Below are positions 20,005-30,389 of a stretch of 38,535 nucleotides of DNA, in pieces (position 1 is the first letter of the stretch; the number at the start of each line of letters is the position of its first letter). The DNA comes from Stentor coeruleus (lineage: Eukaryota > Ciliophora > Heterotrichea > Heterotrichida > Stentoridae), in contig MPUH01000715.1 of the NCBI GenBank assembly GCA_001970955.1, positions 1 through 38,535 on the forward strand, written 5' to 3'. A model generated the notes under the pieces. The model was not told where the DNA came from. It saw only the letters and a program-made list of their open reading frames with translations, and did not search any database. Position numbers and translations under genes: made by a program.

Positions 20005-21402
20005 TTAGCGATTGAAGATTAAAGCCCCAGTTTTAATCCTTACGGTTTTTCGCTTAATACCTGGATTTCTTGTTGAATCACCAAATTTTAATGCTTGCTG
20101 GAGTTTTGTGTTGGTTTGAGGCTTAGGTTGCTTAGGAATAAGTGGCTGTGGAGTATGTGAGTCAGATGGGATTGGTGTTTGATTTGAAAAGTTGTTTGCT
20201 TTGATGGACTTCCATGCATCTCTGTTAATATAAGCCGAGAAAATGAGCTTCTTAATACCTTTCTTTGAAAAAATCCTCAGATATGGTATATCAAGGTCTA
20301 AATTCCCATGAAAATTCTTATTATACATAGGTGCAGTAAGAAAAAGGAAATTTTCTCTATACTTCCTTTTATGATCTAAATAGTTTTTCATTCTTTCTTT
20401 AATATATTTCCCTACATAAAACATCTTTATATCCTCAGGGATTAATTCTTTATTCTTATCATATTTAGTCCAAAACATCATCAAAGCCTTCTTCCTGCAC
20501 TCGATTATTTGTAAAAACGATCTAAAATACTCTTGCAACAAAGTTACTTTTTGATTAAGGACTAAATTTATCCGAAATATATTCCTAGACTTAATAAAAA
20601 AGTCAACAAAATACGCCACCCTCTCTTGTAGATTGCTTATAACAATTTTTTTTTTCCTTTTTATCATCTCAGGTAAGTACTTTTTAAACACTTTCCAAGC
20701 TAATTTAATCTTCACAGACCTATGAGAAAACCTAAACTTCGCTAAAGCTCTACAAACTATGCCAAATACTGAAATTGTGTGATTGATTTTGTTACGATAT
20801 GCGCTTTCTTTATCAAATTTACGTTTAGTAATTTTTATAGCCATTAAAACACACATAAGAGTTACGTAAGATTTGCATATATTGCTTCTTATTGTTTTAT
20901 GTTTTCTTATTTCGATTTTGTGTTCTTTTTCTTGGATTTCATTTATAAGTCGTTCTTTGCGATCTGTTTCAATAATAGATTTGGCTTCTTTGTTTATTGC
21001 CTGAAGCAAATGGAGTTTTTCGAATTTTTTCTTTAGTAAAGTGCTGCGGTTTATAGGCGAGTATTTACTAGTATTTTTGTTTTCACGTATTCTTTCTGTG
21101 CTTCGGTTACTCGATAAAGTAGGGTTTTGTTTCAGTTTAAAGCGGATTTGATAGCCAAAACTACATGATGGGCCAATTGGTAATCGAGGAATACTATATG
21201 CACCTGGACCAATACTTGAATCGCCAGTTTCTTTTTGTAAAACACTTAAATTAAGCTCTTCTTTTATTGTGCTAATTGGCGACCTTGATGCATATCTAAA
21301 ACATGCAACACCTCCAGGACCTGGATTAAAGAAGTTTTTTGTATACAGCATTGGAGTGCTTTTAGCCACTGATGCATGCTGATATTCTTGTTTATGATAC
21401 AT
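20005..21402 (-). CDS. STPGR-motif protein, putative microtubule/cilium-associated
   Basis: 465 aa, ATG to TAA. The N-terminus has Pro-Gly-rich motifs (NPGPGGVACFRYASRSP and IGPGAYSIPRLPIGPSCSFG) like the sperm-tail PG-rich repeat of microtubule inner proteins and SHIPPO-type proteins. Residues about 130-370 are strongly basic and helical with spaced aromatic residues (AWKVFKKYLPEMIKRKKK; MFWTKYDKNKEL). The tail is Pro-rich and disordered. No enzyme motif. Gene order suggests a structural cytoskeletal role: it is followed closely by the RCC1-coiled-coil gene and is divergent from the Sfi1-type gene, with 301 bp between starts. Confidence 0.72.
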   Translation of the reverse strand: MYHKQEYQHASVAKSTPMLYTKNFFNPGPGGVACFRYASRSPISTIKEELNLSVLQKETGDSSIGPGAYSIPRLPIGPSCSFGYQIRFKLKQNPTLSSNRSTERIRENKNTSKYSPINRSTLLKKKFEKLHLLQAINKEAKSIIETDRKERLINEIQEKEHKIEIRKHKTIRSNICKSYVTLMCVLMAIKITKRKFDKESAYRNKINHTISVFGIVCRALAKFRFSHRSVKIKLAWKVFKKYLPEMIKRKKKIVISNLQERVAYFVDFFIKSRNIFRINLVLNQKVTLLQEYFRSFLQIIECRKKALMMFWTKYDKNKELIPEDIKMFYVGKYIKERMKNYLDHKRKYRENFLFLTAPMYNKNFHGNLDLDIPYLRIFSKKGIKKLIFSAYINRDAWKSIKANNFSNQTPIPSDSHTPQPLIPKQPKPQTNTKLQQALKFGDSTRNPGIKRKTVRIKTGALIFNR

Positions 21403-21703
21403 TTTAACTATTATAAAACATTTTTTAGCTTATTTAAATATTATCATTTCAGCTATTAGTTTTTATATATCATGAGAAATTATCAAAAACATGTTTTTCT
21501 TTTTCTCTACCAGAACTTTATATTTTTTTTTATGAAATTATATAATACAAAAAGCTCAAAAAATATATTTATATAGAAAAACTATTATTCTCATCTATAA
21601 TTATAAAACTTTAATAATAATTTCTACAATGATTTAATCTCTTTAATTCTACCACCTATAAGCAATTTAATACAAGCTTTAATTTAAAAATCAATTCAAA
21701 TAA

Positions 21704-24700
21704 ATGTCCTCAGATCTAAAAGGCGCATTATTCTATCAACAAAAGCTCTTAAAGTCGGTTTTCAAAACGTAATTCCTATACAGTTTTTCTCTAGCCTGCA
21801 AGCACAGCAAAGTGAAAAGTTGTTTTACTCAAACCGCTCTACAAAGTTACTCAATTTCAGTAAAATGCAAAGTCTTCAACATACTCCTAAAAAACCGGGA
21901 CAAAAGCAAAGCATGTAAAACAATATATAAAGTTTTATCTTCAGGATACTTTTCAACACTGCATAAAACATTCTCAAGTTTCTGGGAAGAAAGCCCAGTC
22001 AAAATTCCTTCTAAAGCATCAGGTCAAGTTCACCGAATGACAAGTTTTCGTATACAAGTAATGAAAAACTCACTAGATATCCTCCTTGCAAGAAAGCTTC
22101 AAAGTGCATTTAACTTATTAAAATACCCTGATTATAGTGTTGATTTAAGAGATGCTGAAAGCCCAAGTAAAGAAGGTACTTTTCAAACATCAGCTCAAGC
22201 TCGAAGTATATTAATGAAATCAGAAAACCTATGCAGACGTGTGAATTCTTTAGCAGATAAAATCAATTCTCAATATGTATCTCAAGACTCATGTGAAAGT
22301 TTATCATCAAGAATCAACCTTAAAATCCCGAAAATCAGCGCAAATGATACCCCATTATCCCCTTTAAGTATGGGTGAACTTGATACTGATCGACTTACAA
22401 GCCGTATGGAAGAAATTGAACAAGATCTTGCTAAGTACAACCTTATATTAAAAATCTGGAAAGAATGGAAAGGATATTCAACGCAAAAACGCATAGGGAG
22501 AAATAAAAAATATTTAGTTGACAACTTGTATCGTAATAAAATTATAAGGAAATTTTATAGGTTATTAAAAAACTATTCAAGAAAAAAAGCTGGAAATAAA
22601 GTTAAAAGAACTTTAGCCACAGCTAAATATGTAGAAAAACTATTGAGGAAATGTTTATTTGCTGCAAGGTCGAGGTTTATAGTAATCAAAGGGAAACAGA
22701 GAAAAGTAAAGGAAATGATAAGGAAAAAACTTATAAAAATTGTCAATGGGTGGAAAGAAGTTGTAGGACTAAGTAGTGAGTTTTCAAGAGTTGTTTATGA
22801 ATTTAGGAGAAAATGGGATAAAAAAATCAAGTGTAAGTATTTGAAATACTTGTCGATTATGTCTATGATAGAGAGTAGGAGAAAACAACAAAAGAGAATT
22901 GCTGAAGATTATAACAAACAAAGATTACTTAAATTGGGATTTACTCATATATCCTTATCAGTATTCACAAATAAATACTATGAAGAATTGTATTTAACTG
23001 CAGATAATCATTTTGCTAAAGGACTATTGAAACGATATTTCGATTTGTATTATCTGAATTTCCTCATGTGCAAAAGAAACAAAGTTGTTAAGTCTACAGG
23101 GATGAGGATTTTTAGGAAAAACTTCTTAATTAAAGGTATGAGGAGGTTGTATTCGAATTTATCAGTTAAAAAAGACTATAGGAAAAAAATGGCTGATGTA
23201 GAAAATTACTACATTTCCAATTTGTATTTGAAAACTTTGGTTTCTTGGCAGAATTATCATAATATAATGAAAGCTAAAAATAAGAATTCTGTGGTCGGGG
23301 CGAGGTTTTATAGGAAAAAGTCAACAAGGAAATATTTTTCAGTTTGGAAGAAATGGTTCCCTAAGGCAAAAAGGATAAGACTTACAGGAGAGAGTATAGA
23401 AAAAGAGAAGAAATATTGGATTATGAAGGATTTATTGTTAGAATGGACTGTTCGGACTAAGAAAAGAATTGAATCTAGGGATAAGTATGAGAAAAACTGT
23501 AGCTTTAGAAGGGTATATAGGGTTATGATTATGTGGAAAAAATATATGATGATGAAGTTGGATAAAAGAGAATATCAATATGGTAAAAGGGCTGAGATTT
23601 TGAAAGGAATTGCTTGTAGGGTCCTTCAAAAATGGAAAAAAATAGCACATAAAAAGGTCCAAACTAAAAAAAACTCAGAAAAGTACCACAAAAACCAAAT
23701 CGGCAAACTTTTTCATAAGTGGAGAATCGCGTTTATTAGAAAAATCACAATAGTAATGAGTAATTCTTTAGGTGTCCAAGTTCCTTATAACTATGTCAAC
23801 AAAGCTAAAGTTGTAGCAGTCCAAACCCGCAAACGCAGAAAAGTTGCTAATTTGCTTTTCCACTGGAAGCAATTCGTAAAATTGAGGAAAATGTTAAAAC
23901 TATCCACTATCCTTGCACGCAATCATTATCTTAACAAATTTATATCCCGCTGGCTTACTTTCACATCAAGTCAAAAAACTAAAAGCAAAGCTATATTTCA
24001 TTATAAATATCAAAAATACGCTAAATGTTTAGCAAAATGGATGAGTTTTTCGGTACGTAAAAAGAAATCCAAAATCGCTTTTTCCCATTATAACAAAAAG
24101 CAAACCATCCTCATCAATAAAATTTTTTTCTCATGGGCACTGCATTCTTCACACAAATCTATGCAAAAACATAAAGCTCTAGAAAAATATGATATTTTAT
24201 GTCATAATAAACTAGAAAGATGCTTTATAAACTTGAAACTATATAGAGAAAGGTCAAAGAAAAAGCGTATAGTTTTAAATTGTGCTGAAAAAAGAAGACT
24301 TGGAAGTTTAGGAAAAGCTATATTTAAACATTGGAAACAAATTATAAAATATAAGCAAGTACTATGTAAAATTATTGAAAATAATAAACGAATGCGTGGA
24401 TATAAAATGATATTTAGGATGCTAAAAAGAAATGTTTGTGATAGAAGTGTAATACTTGAGAAAAAAGCTGATAATTATTTGTTGGATAAATTGTTCAATG
24501 CATGGAATGTGTTTGTTGTTGAAAATAGAAAACTAAAGAGGATTAAAAAAGATTTACAAACTAAAGCCCAACATTTTTTCAATGATATGGGATGTGTGAG
24601 AGGGATAAGGAGACTGAAAGAATTTGCAGAGAGTAGGAAACTATTAAAAAAAGCAGATGAGTATTATTGGAGAAATAATGTACAGAAAGGGATTAGACGG

Positions 24701-25645
24701 TGGAGTGATTATTATTTTAATTACTTGAAATTAATGAAACAAGCTAGGATTTATGATGAAGAAAGGGTAATACGAAAAAAAAGCTATTGCATAAAAAAAT
24801 GGCTTTATATAACTCATTTGAATTCTTGGAAAAATAGAGCGGAAAAAAGATTGTTTTTTTATTGGGATCGTAGACTTCAAAGGATAGTGAAAGCTTGGAG
24901 TAGAGTTGTTATAGAGAAGAATTATAACTATTCTCTTATATATGAATTCAGGTCAAAACTACTTAAAAAGCGTGCTTTTAGTGGATTGCGCGTGCAGAAA
25001 ACTTTGAAAAATGTTAAATTTGTCAAGGTTGATAAAGCTGAAGACACTTTTTACAAGAAATCACTCATGAAAATATTCCGTGTTCTATACAAATATCATT
25101 TGCACTCAAGAGCAAAATTGTCAAAGCTCACAAAGGCTCTGAGGTTTAGATACTTCAAATCCTGTTCAAAGTTCCTCTCATTATGGGAATCAATAAGCAA
25201 AAGCACTAGACAGAAAAAAATCAAACTGAAAAAACTGTATACAACCTATGTTCGATCATTTGGCACTAAAAACCTCACTTGCGACATGTCTTATTTATCT
25301 TCAGTTCTAAAAACCCTACCTGATAAAACAGATGATTATCTTCAAACTTTCCTAAAAACCATTTGTCAAGATTTACCTCGAAGCTCTAACACTCACCTAG
25401 TGTCTATATTTTGCAAATGGAGAAGTCTTTCTGGCTGTAAAAACCTTGAAAACACGATAAAATCCATAATTTTCTCAAAAGAGTATCTCATAAGCAAAGC
25501 TATTCGTGCTTGGATCCAAATCGTAAAATACGCAAAATGCCGACGTAAAACTTTACGTTCTGCAATAATTTTCCATAGAAGCACTCTAAAGAAAAAAGCT
25601 TTTGCTGCATGGAAACCTAAAAAACCTATAAGAAGACGTAAATAA
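21704..25645 (+). CDS. Large Sfi1-type centrin-binding repeat protein (2 exons)
   Basis: Exons 21704-21768 and 21784-25645, 1308 aa, stop TAA. Most of the protein is a long basic alpha-helical array with about thirty Trp spaced roughly 28-33 residues apart in an F/L-x-x-W-[KR] setting: LLFHWKQF, KFISRWLTF, CLAKWMSF, KIFFSWALH, AIFKHWKQI, LFNAWNVF. This is the Sfi1 pattern, in which each repeat binds one centrin (EF-hand) molecule. Family role: centrosome/basal-body linker. In contractile heterotrichs, giant Sfi1-like scaffolds with centrin-like Ca2+ proteins form myonemes. The 1308-aa length is larger than yeast Sfi1 but well below those giant scaffolds. The start is the ATG in exon 1; the main frame itself has no early ATG, only GTG. 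It is convergent with the SINA gene, 22 bp between stops. Confidence 0.88.
21769..21783 (+). other. 15-nt intron (Sfi1-type gene)
   Basis: GTAATTCCTATACAG. It links the ATG exon (MSSDLKGALFYQQ) to the main frame; unspliced it yields TAA at once. Confidence 0.9.
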
Positions 25646-25667
25646 TTCTACAATTAGTTAACATAAT

Positions 25668-26417
25668 TTATTTAGAAACTTTAATCCAAAGTCTTAAGAT
25701 ATCTTCATCATCTTCATGCCTTTTAACAAACTTTTCCAATAATAAATTGACATCACAATTAAAATGGGGTTCAGGAGATTTTTCTTGATAATCGCTTATA
25801 TGTGGAAGTTTACCCTTAAAGCCAAACTGAATATCTTCTGATTCAAGCGACAATTTTATAGACACCGGCTCACGTTCGATTCTATACAAATAAACATGAA
25901 AAATACCTGAAGAGCTCAATGCACGAACTACTAAATTACTTTTCCCAAATTTCCAAACTCCTTTAGGCCATTCAGTATCCCTCATCCAACTTTCTTGTGG
26001 GCCTGAAAACGATCTTAATCCTCCTGTATCTTGCATTACAATTTCTTTATAATCATGAGTTTTTATTAAATGTAATATCAAATCCTCTTCACTACTAGCG
26101 CATTCAATACAATTCAAATTGTCACTAAATTTACAATCTTTTAAATGATTACTTCTTTCAAATAAAGTTATAGACTTTGTACATCCTGCAAATTTGCAAG
26201 GCACTGTTATTTGTTCAAGGATTTTTTCCAAAGTGTAATTACGGAAATTCTGAGTTAGGGGAACTCGACATAATGGGCAAGGTTTAGAAATTTTTGTACA
26301 GCGATGGCAGAGTGAATGACCGTTTTGGCATATGAAGATTGGTGGGTCGTAGAAAGCATTGCAGGATGGGCATTCAAGTGATTCGGCAAATAAAGAGTTC
26401 ACTTCAACTTTTTCCAT
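25668..26417 (-). CDS. SINA/SIAH-like RING E3 ubiquitin ligase
   Basis: 249 aa, ATG to TAA. A RING finger at about residues 16-50 has zinc ligands C16, C19, C30, H34, C37, C40, C47 and C50 (ECPSC, CQNGHSLCHRC, PCPLC). It is followed by the SIAH-type double zinc finger (CKFAGC...H...C; CIEC...H...H, residues 74-120) and a C-terminal beta-rich substrate-binding region. The order RING, SIAH zinc finger, TRAF-like domain defines seven-in-absentia E3 ligases, which ubiquitinate targets in the cytosol. The TRAF-like part is shorter and more divergent than in animals. Upstream lies a C-free tandem repeat. Confidence 0.9.
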   Translation of the reverse strand: MEKVEVNSLFAESLECPSCNAFYDPPIFICQNGHSLCHRCTKISKPCPLCRVPLTQNFRNYTLEKILEQITVPCKFAGCTKSITLFERSNHLKDCKFSDNLNCIECASSEEDLILHLIKTHDYKEIVMQDTGGLRSFSGPQESWMRDTEWPKGVWKFGKSNLVVRALSSSGIFHVYLYRIEREPVSIKLSLESEDIQFGFKGKLPHISDYQEKSPEPHFNCDVNLLLEKFVKRHEDDEDILRLWIKVSK

Positions 26418-26465
26418 TTTTTATAATGTTTCGGAATTATTATAAATGCTGGATTTCTGATAATA

Positions 26466-26650
26466 TGATTATAGTTTGATAATAATAATATGATTATAGT
26501 TGGATAAGAATATTATTATAGTTAGATAAAAATAATATTATAGTTTGATGATAATAATATGATTATAGTTGAATAAGAATAATATGATTATAGTTAGATA
26601 AGAATAATATAATTATAGTTGGATGAGAATATATGATTATAGTTTAATTA
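26466..26650. repeat. Tandem repeat, about 7.5 copies of a 22-25-nt unit
   Basis: Consensus unit TGATTATAGTT(A/G)GATAAGAATAATA. Units: 26466-26490, 26491-26515, 26516-26537, 26538-26559, 26560-26584, 26585-26609, 26610-26633, then a partial copy. Two units lack the leading three bases. The + strand array contains no C at all. It begins about 50 nt upstream of the SINA start codon, so it occupies the promoter or 5' leader region. Confidence 0.9.
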
Positions 26651-27560
26651 AAAACTTAATTTAGTTTATTTTAAAAAAATTTAATTGAATTTTATGGGTA
26701 AGGTGCAGTTTTTAATTTATCATTGCATAATCATCATATAAATTTCCTAATTTTTAAAGTTTGGCAACAGCATGTTGATTAATATTAAACCACAAAAATC
26801 ACAAAAAAAATAATATTCAGTTATATTCAAAATACATCATTAGAAAATACTCAGGGGATTTAATAAATTTTCATCACTCTAATCAGTGAAATTATTATTT
26901 TTTTAGTTTTTGTGCATGTCTTTAGTTTCTTTTTCTTCTAAAAACCTTTAATTTATTATATTATTTTTTTTGTAAACAACACATATATCTCTTCTAAAAA
27001 CCTCTTAGCATTATCAGATATGTAGATGCCCACAAATTCTTTGTTTTAACTTTTACTAAAGCAAAATTTTTGTATTTCATCATTTATAACACTTCAATTG
27101 AGATAACTGCAATCTTTTAATTTTCAAATTTTCCCTTGTTATACTGTCTAGCATTCCTAATTATTGTAGAATTAAAAAAGTTTTTTAGCTAATTTTTAGT
27201 TTTCCCAATTAATTATTTAGCCTAGCTGCCGTATTCAATCTGAAACTTTAACAGTAAAACAACCTCATAATCTGTAAAAGTTCAGATCTTAATATTTTTT
27301 TAGTTAATTATTCCAAAGATCTCTGCATTATTTTCCTATTCTTTCGATATTTCATTCTTTTTTAAAATATTCAACACTTTATTCAACTAACTTTTTTTAA
27401 CACCAACTATTTTTTCAGCAAATTATTTTATTATTTATAAATCATCAATCATGCCTAGATTTTAATCCTTTTAGCATTCATAATATTATTATTACAACTT
27501 TAGAAATATATAAAATTAGCTTACTTTATTATAGTAACTAATAAATTTTGGCAACATAAC
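26651..27560. other. 0.9-kb AT-rich spacer
   Basis: No gene, RNA or repeat recognised. Minus-strand frames are broken by many stops of all three kinds. Confidence 0.4.
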
Positions 27561-28235
27561 CTATGACCTCATTGCATCCTCTAAATCCTCATACACAGAC
27601 TGTTGCATAAGTTGAGTATTTTGAAGCCTTTGTATCAGTTCAAGTTCTTCTTGTTCCATTTTTGCTACTGATTCCTCATAATTTCTTCTCATTTGTTCCT
27701 GTTCTCTAATTCTCTTTTCAAGTTCTTCTCGAGCTTGAGCTTTTTTAGCTTCATTCATAAGTCTTCTTTTTTCTTGAGCCAAAGATTTTTGAGTCTTGAC
27801 TTGATTTTTCATGTTTGTTTTCATCTCGAGCTCTTCTTGTTTTTTACGCTCAGCTATTTCGAGATTTTCTTGCATTTTTTCTTTAAGTTCTTTTGCCTCA
27901 TAACGGTTTTTAGCTTTACATCCTTCAACGCGCTGTTCTCTTTGAATACGATCTTGAGCTTTAGTGTTTTGGATTTCCAAAAGCTTTAAACGTTCCTCTT
28001 CTTGCTTTAGGCGTTCTTTTTCTTCTTTTTCCTTTAAAAGCTCTTGATTGCGAATGCGGGCTTCCATGATTTCTTGAGCCTTACGACGAGTTTCTTCGAT
28101 TTTCTTAAGAGCTTTTTGCTCTTCCATACGAAGCAAAGCTAGGCGATTAGATAATAACTTTGCATCATCTTCTGCTTGCTTTCTAAGCTGTTTAGCCTCT
28201 AAAAACACAGTGTAATCCATGGAGTCTTCTTTCAT
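27561..28235 (-). CDS. Coiled-coil protein, putative cytoskeletal
   Basis: 224 aa, ATG to TAG. Almost the whole length is one charged alpha-helix or coiled coil (LRKQAEDDAKLLSNRLALLR through QEELELIQRLQNTQLMQQS), with very high Glu, Lys, Gln and Arg and almost no Gly or Pro. The C-terminal LIQRLQNTQ...YEDLE motif is the least repetitive part and the best handle for a homology search. Such short coiled-coil proteins are common in ciliate axonemes and cortex. No specific family is claimed. The opposite-strand frame at 27693-27989 is a shadow. Confidence 0.75.
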   Translation of the reverse strand: MKEDSMDYTVFLEAKQLRKQAEDDAKLLSNRLALLRMEEQKALKKIEETRRKAQEIMEARIRNQELLKEKEEKERLKQEEERLKLLEIQNTKAQDRIQREQRVEGCKAKNRYEAKELKEKMQENLEIAERKKQEELEMKTNMKNQVKTQKSLAQEKRRLMNEAKKAQAREELEKRIREQEQMRRNYEESVAKMEQEELELIQRLQNTQLMQQSVYEDLEDAMRS

Positions 28236-29149
28236 GTTAACGAATTTTCAAATTATGAAGTCCAATATGGAGCCTGATTTTCATAGCAGTTTCTAATTTT
28301 TACTTAGAAAAAATATAATTCATATATAAACGTTTTTAAATTCGTAAAGGATATGTTTTGATAGCAAAATATTGAAAAACTGAGGAGTCTAAATATAAGT
28401 CTTTTTATCTTTATATATAAGCATGGATTTTCAAAATTAAAGACAATTATGAAGAAGAATTCAAAGAATCATTATGACTCAAATTTTAGAAAAACTTATG
28501 GATTTGTAAGGTAAATTCATAAATATACCCTAGATGTTGTATAATAAAATTTTAATACTGTAAATAATGATTATTAAAGACAAAAGCTAAGCCTTCATTT
28601 TTTGTGTAATATATTTTATGAAATAGTGCAAATAATAATTTTACTTCCAGATATGAATTTAAAAATTCTTAGATTGATATAAACTCTTAAATGGATGCAT
28701 GTCTTCTTATGCTATATATTATATTAAATTCACTATGAACAGCCAAACTCAATAAGAGACTAATTGAATTTAAAAAAGCTGAGTTATTTAAACAAAATAC
28801 TCATATTTTACACTTATTTTATTCTAAGTGTGTTCTAAATGCTCGAGTTATTTCCATAACATCATAGTAATCAAACCTCTCTATTATCCCTATCACAATC
28901 CCTATTTTAATCACAAAAATCTAACTTCCACTCTTAAACAAAACATAAATTTACCTTTTCTCTTCAATATCATCACCCTATAGCCAATCCTCCATCTCCA
29001 AACTTCAATTATCTTTCCCTTCCCATCAAAGTTCAAATTTAGCAAAACTCCGAATCATATCCTAACCCCAAACATACTCTTCTATCAATCCAAAAAAAAA
29101 AAATCATATTAAAACCAGTCATCAAAGGCATATGTTAAATCTAAGTAAT
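28236..29149. other. 0.9-kb spacer with strong strand bias near eS25
   Basis: No gene. From about 28860 to 29100 the + strand contains only a handful of G against many C, an extreme skew directly downstream of the eS25 gene. Confidence 0.5.
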
Positions 29150-29503
29150 TTAAACTGCTCTGGTGTAAATCTTAAGACTGCGATGTGGGTCACCAACTCT
29201 CTGAATAGTTCCTCTGGCTTCAAGTTCTTGAAGAGCATGTCTAGCCAACGAAGCACTGATTTTCAGTTTGTCAGAAACAACGGCAGCAGTGATCATTTTA
29301 TTCTTTACTGGGATTTCATTGACAAGTTTATCATAGGTTTCCTGATCAAAGTACACTGCACTATCTAACTTGTCCTTAATCTTTGACTTCGACCACTTCT
29401 TTTTCTTGTTCTTATCCCCTCCTCCAGCATTGGAAGGTTTAGAAAGCAGACTGACCTTCTTAGATTTGTCTGGCTTCTTTTCGTCTCCCTTTCCTTTAGC
29501 CAT
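29150..29503 (-). CDS. RPS25: Ribosomal protein eS25 (small subunit)
   Basis: 117 aa, ATG to TAA, full length for the family. The basic, disordered N-terminus (KKPDKSKKVSLL, NKKKKWSKSK) leads into the winged-helix core (KIKDKLDSAVYFDQETYDKL, then NKMITAAVVSDKLKISASLA) and ends in ARGTIQRV...SLKIYTRA, all typical of eS25. It is a component of the 40S head near the E site. No intron. Codon choice is more GC-rich than in neighbours, fitting high expression. Confidence 0.97.
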   Translation of the reverse strand: MAKGKGDEKKPDKSKKVSLLSKPSNAGGGDKNKKKKWSKSKIKDKLDSAVYFDQETYDKLVNEIPVKNKMITAAVVSDKLKISASLARHALQELEARGTIQRVGDPHRSLKIYTRAV

Positions 29504-29822
29504 TTATTATTCCAAACCATTGATGCTTAATTTACTATTTACTTAGGAAAAGTTATGTGATGATGGAGGTGGTGAAGGCTTGAAAAAGGATTTGTGGGTT
29601 TTAGAATTTATGTTTTTGAGGCTGAGAAAATTATTTTATGTTTTTAAGTAAATTATGCTTAAGATTTTTTGTTGTAAGGGAGAGCATTGATGTCTTGTAT
29701 AAGGCTAGTTTATAGGTTTTAGATGATCGGTAAAAGAATTCGTAGTTGTATTTTATGAAGATTTATGAATTCAGATCATAGATACATGTTTATAATGGTT
29801 AGACTGAGTTTTTTTAATAGGC
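29504..29822. other. Upstream flank of eS25
   Basis: About 320 nt, G-rich and C-poor on the + strand, with the eS25 promoter at its left end. No defined element seen. Confidence 0.35.
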
Positions 29823-30098
29823 TTAATAGACTTCAAAAAACATTATTTGCGAAAGCTTGCTCGATAGGCAGTCCTTTAATTTGATTATTTTCCTTACAAA
29901 CCTAATTACTGTGATAGGGAAATCAGCCTTTTTAACAGCCAAATCATAATAACCTTTATTATATCCATGACAATCTTTCCCTATTGTAACGTTAGCCTCT
30001 TCTTCATATGAACATATTATAAGTGTTCTTATATAATATTCAACAAAAGCTTGCATTGTAATCTCATTTCCCTTAAACCAATTAATATTTATTTCCAT
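29823..30098 (-). CDS. Small hypothetical protein or gene remnant
   Basis: 91 aa from an ATG to TAA. Content is mixed and protein-like (INWFKGNEITMQAFVEYYIR, then DCHGYNKGYYDLAVKKADFP), with normal Gly, Asp and Ala rather than the Lys/Asn/Ile/Phe of random AT-rich frames. The frame remains open a few codons upstream of the ATG (SSFQREEG), then hits TAG. No domain recognised. It could be the last exon or a fragment of a larger decayed gene. Confidence 0.35.
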   Translation of the reverse strand: MEININWFKGNEITMQAFVEYYIRTLIICSYEEEANVTIGKDCHGYNKGYYDLAVKKADFPITVIRFVRKIIKLKDCLSSKLSQIMFFEVY

Positions 30099-30389
30099 CC
30101 CTTCCTCTCTTTGAAATGATGAGTTATATATCTAAGCATAGTATTAGCAATAAACTTTTATGATCTATAAGGTATTTCTATAAATCAAGCCTAGGTAAAA
30201 TCATTTCTTATATAGTTTTCAAGTTAGAATATGATAATCCAAAAACTTAATCCAGTTCCATAGAATTTCTTCTATTAAAAGTCACAGTCTAAACTTAAGT
30301 AAAATTATCAACTCTAAGCTTTTTTTGTAGCTACCCCTCTAAAAGAAGTACTTTCATATTGCAATTATTTGACGCTACATACTTATTTA
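30099..30389. other. Spacer between the small ORF and the RAP-like gene
   Basis: About 290 nt, AT-rich; nothing recognised. Confidence 0.3.

Noticed and set aside
27693..27989. 98-codon + strand ORF rich in Phe, Leu and Ser
   Set aside because: Antisense of the Lys/Glu-rich coiled-coil gene.
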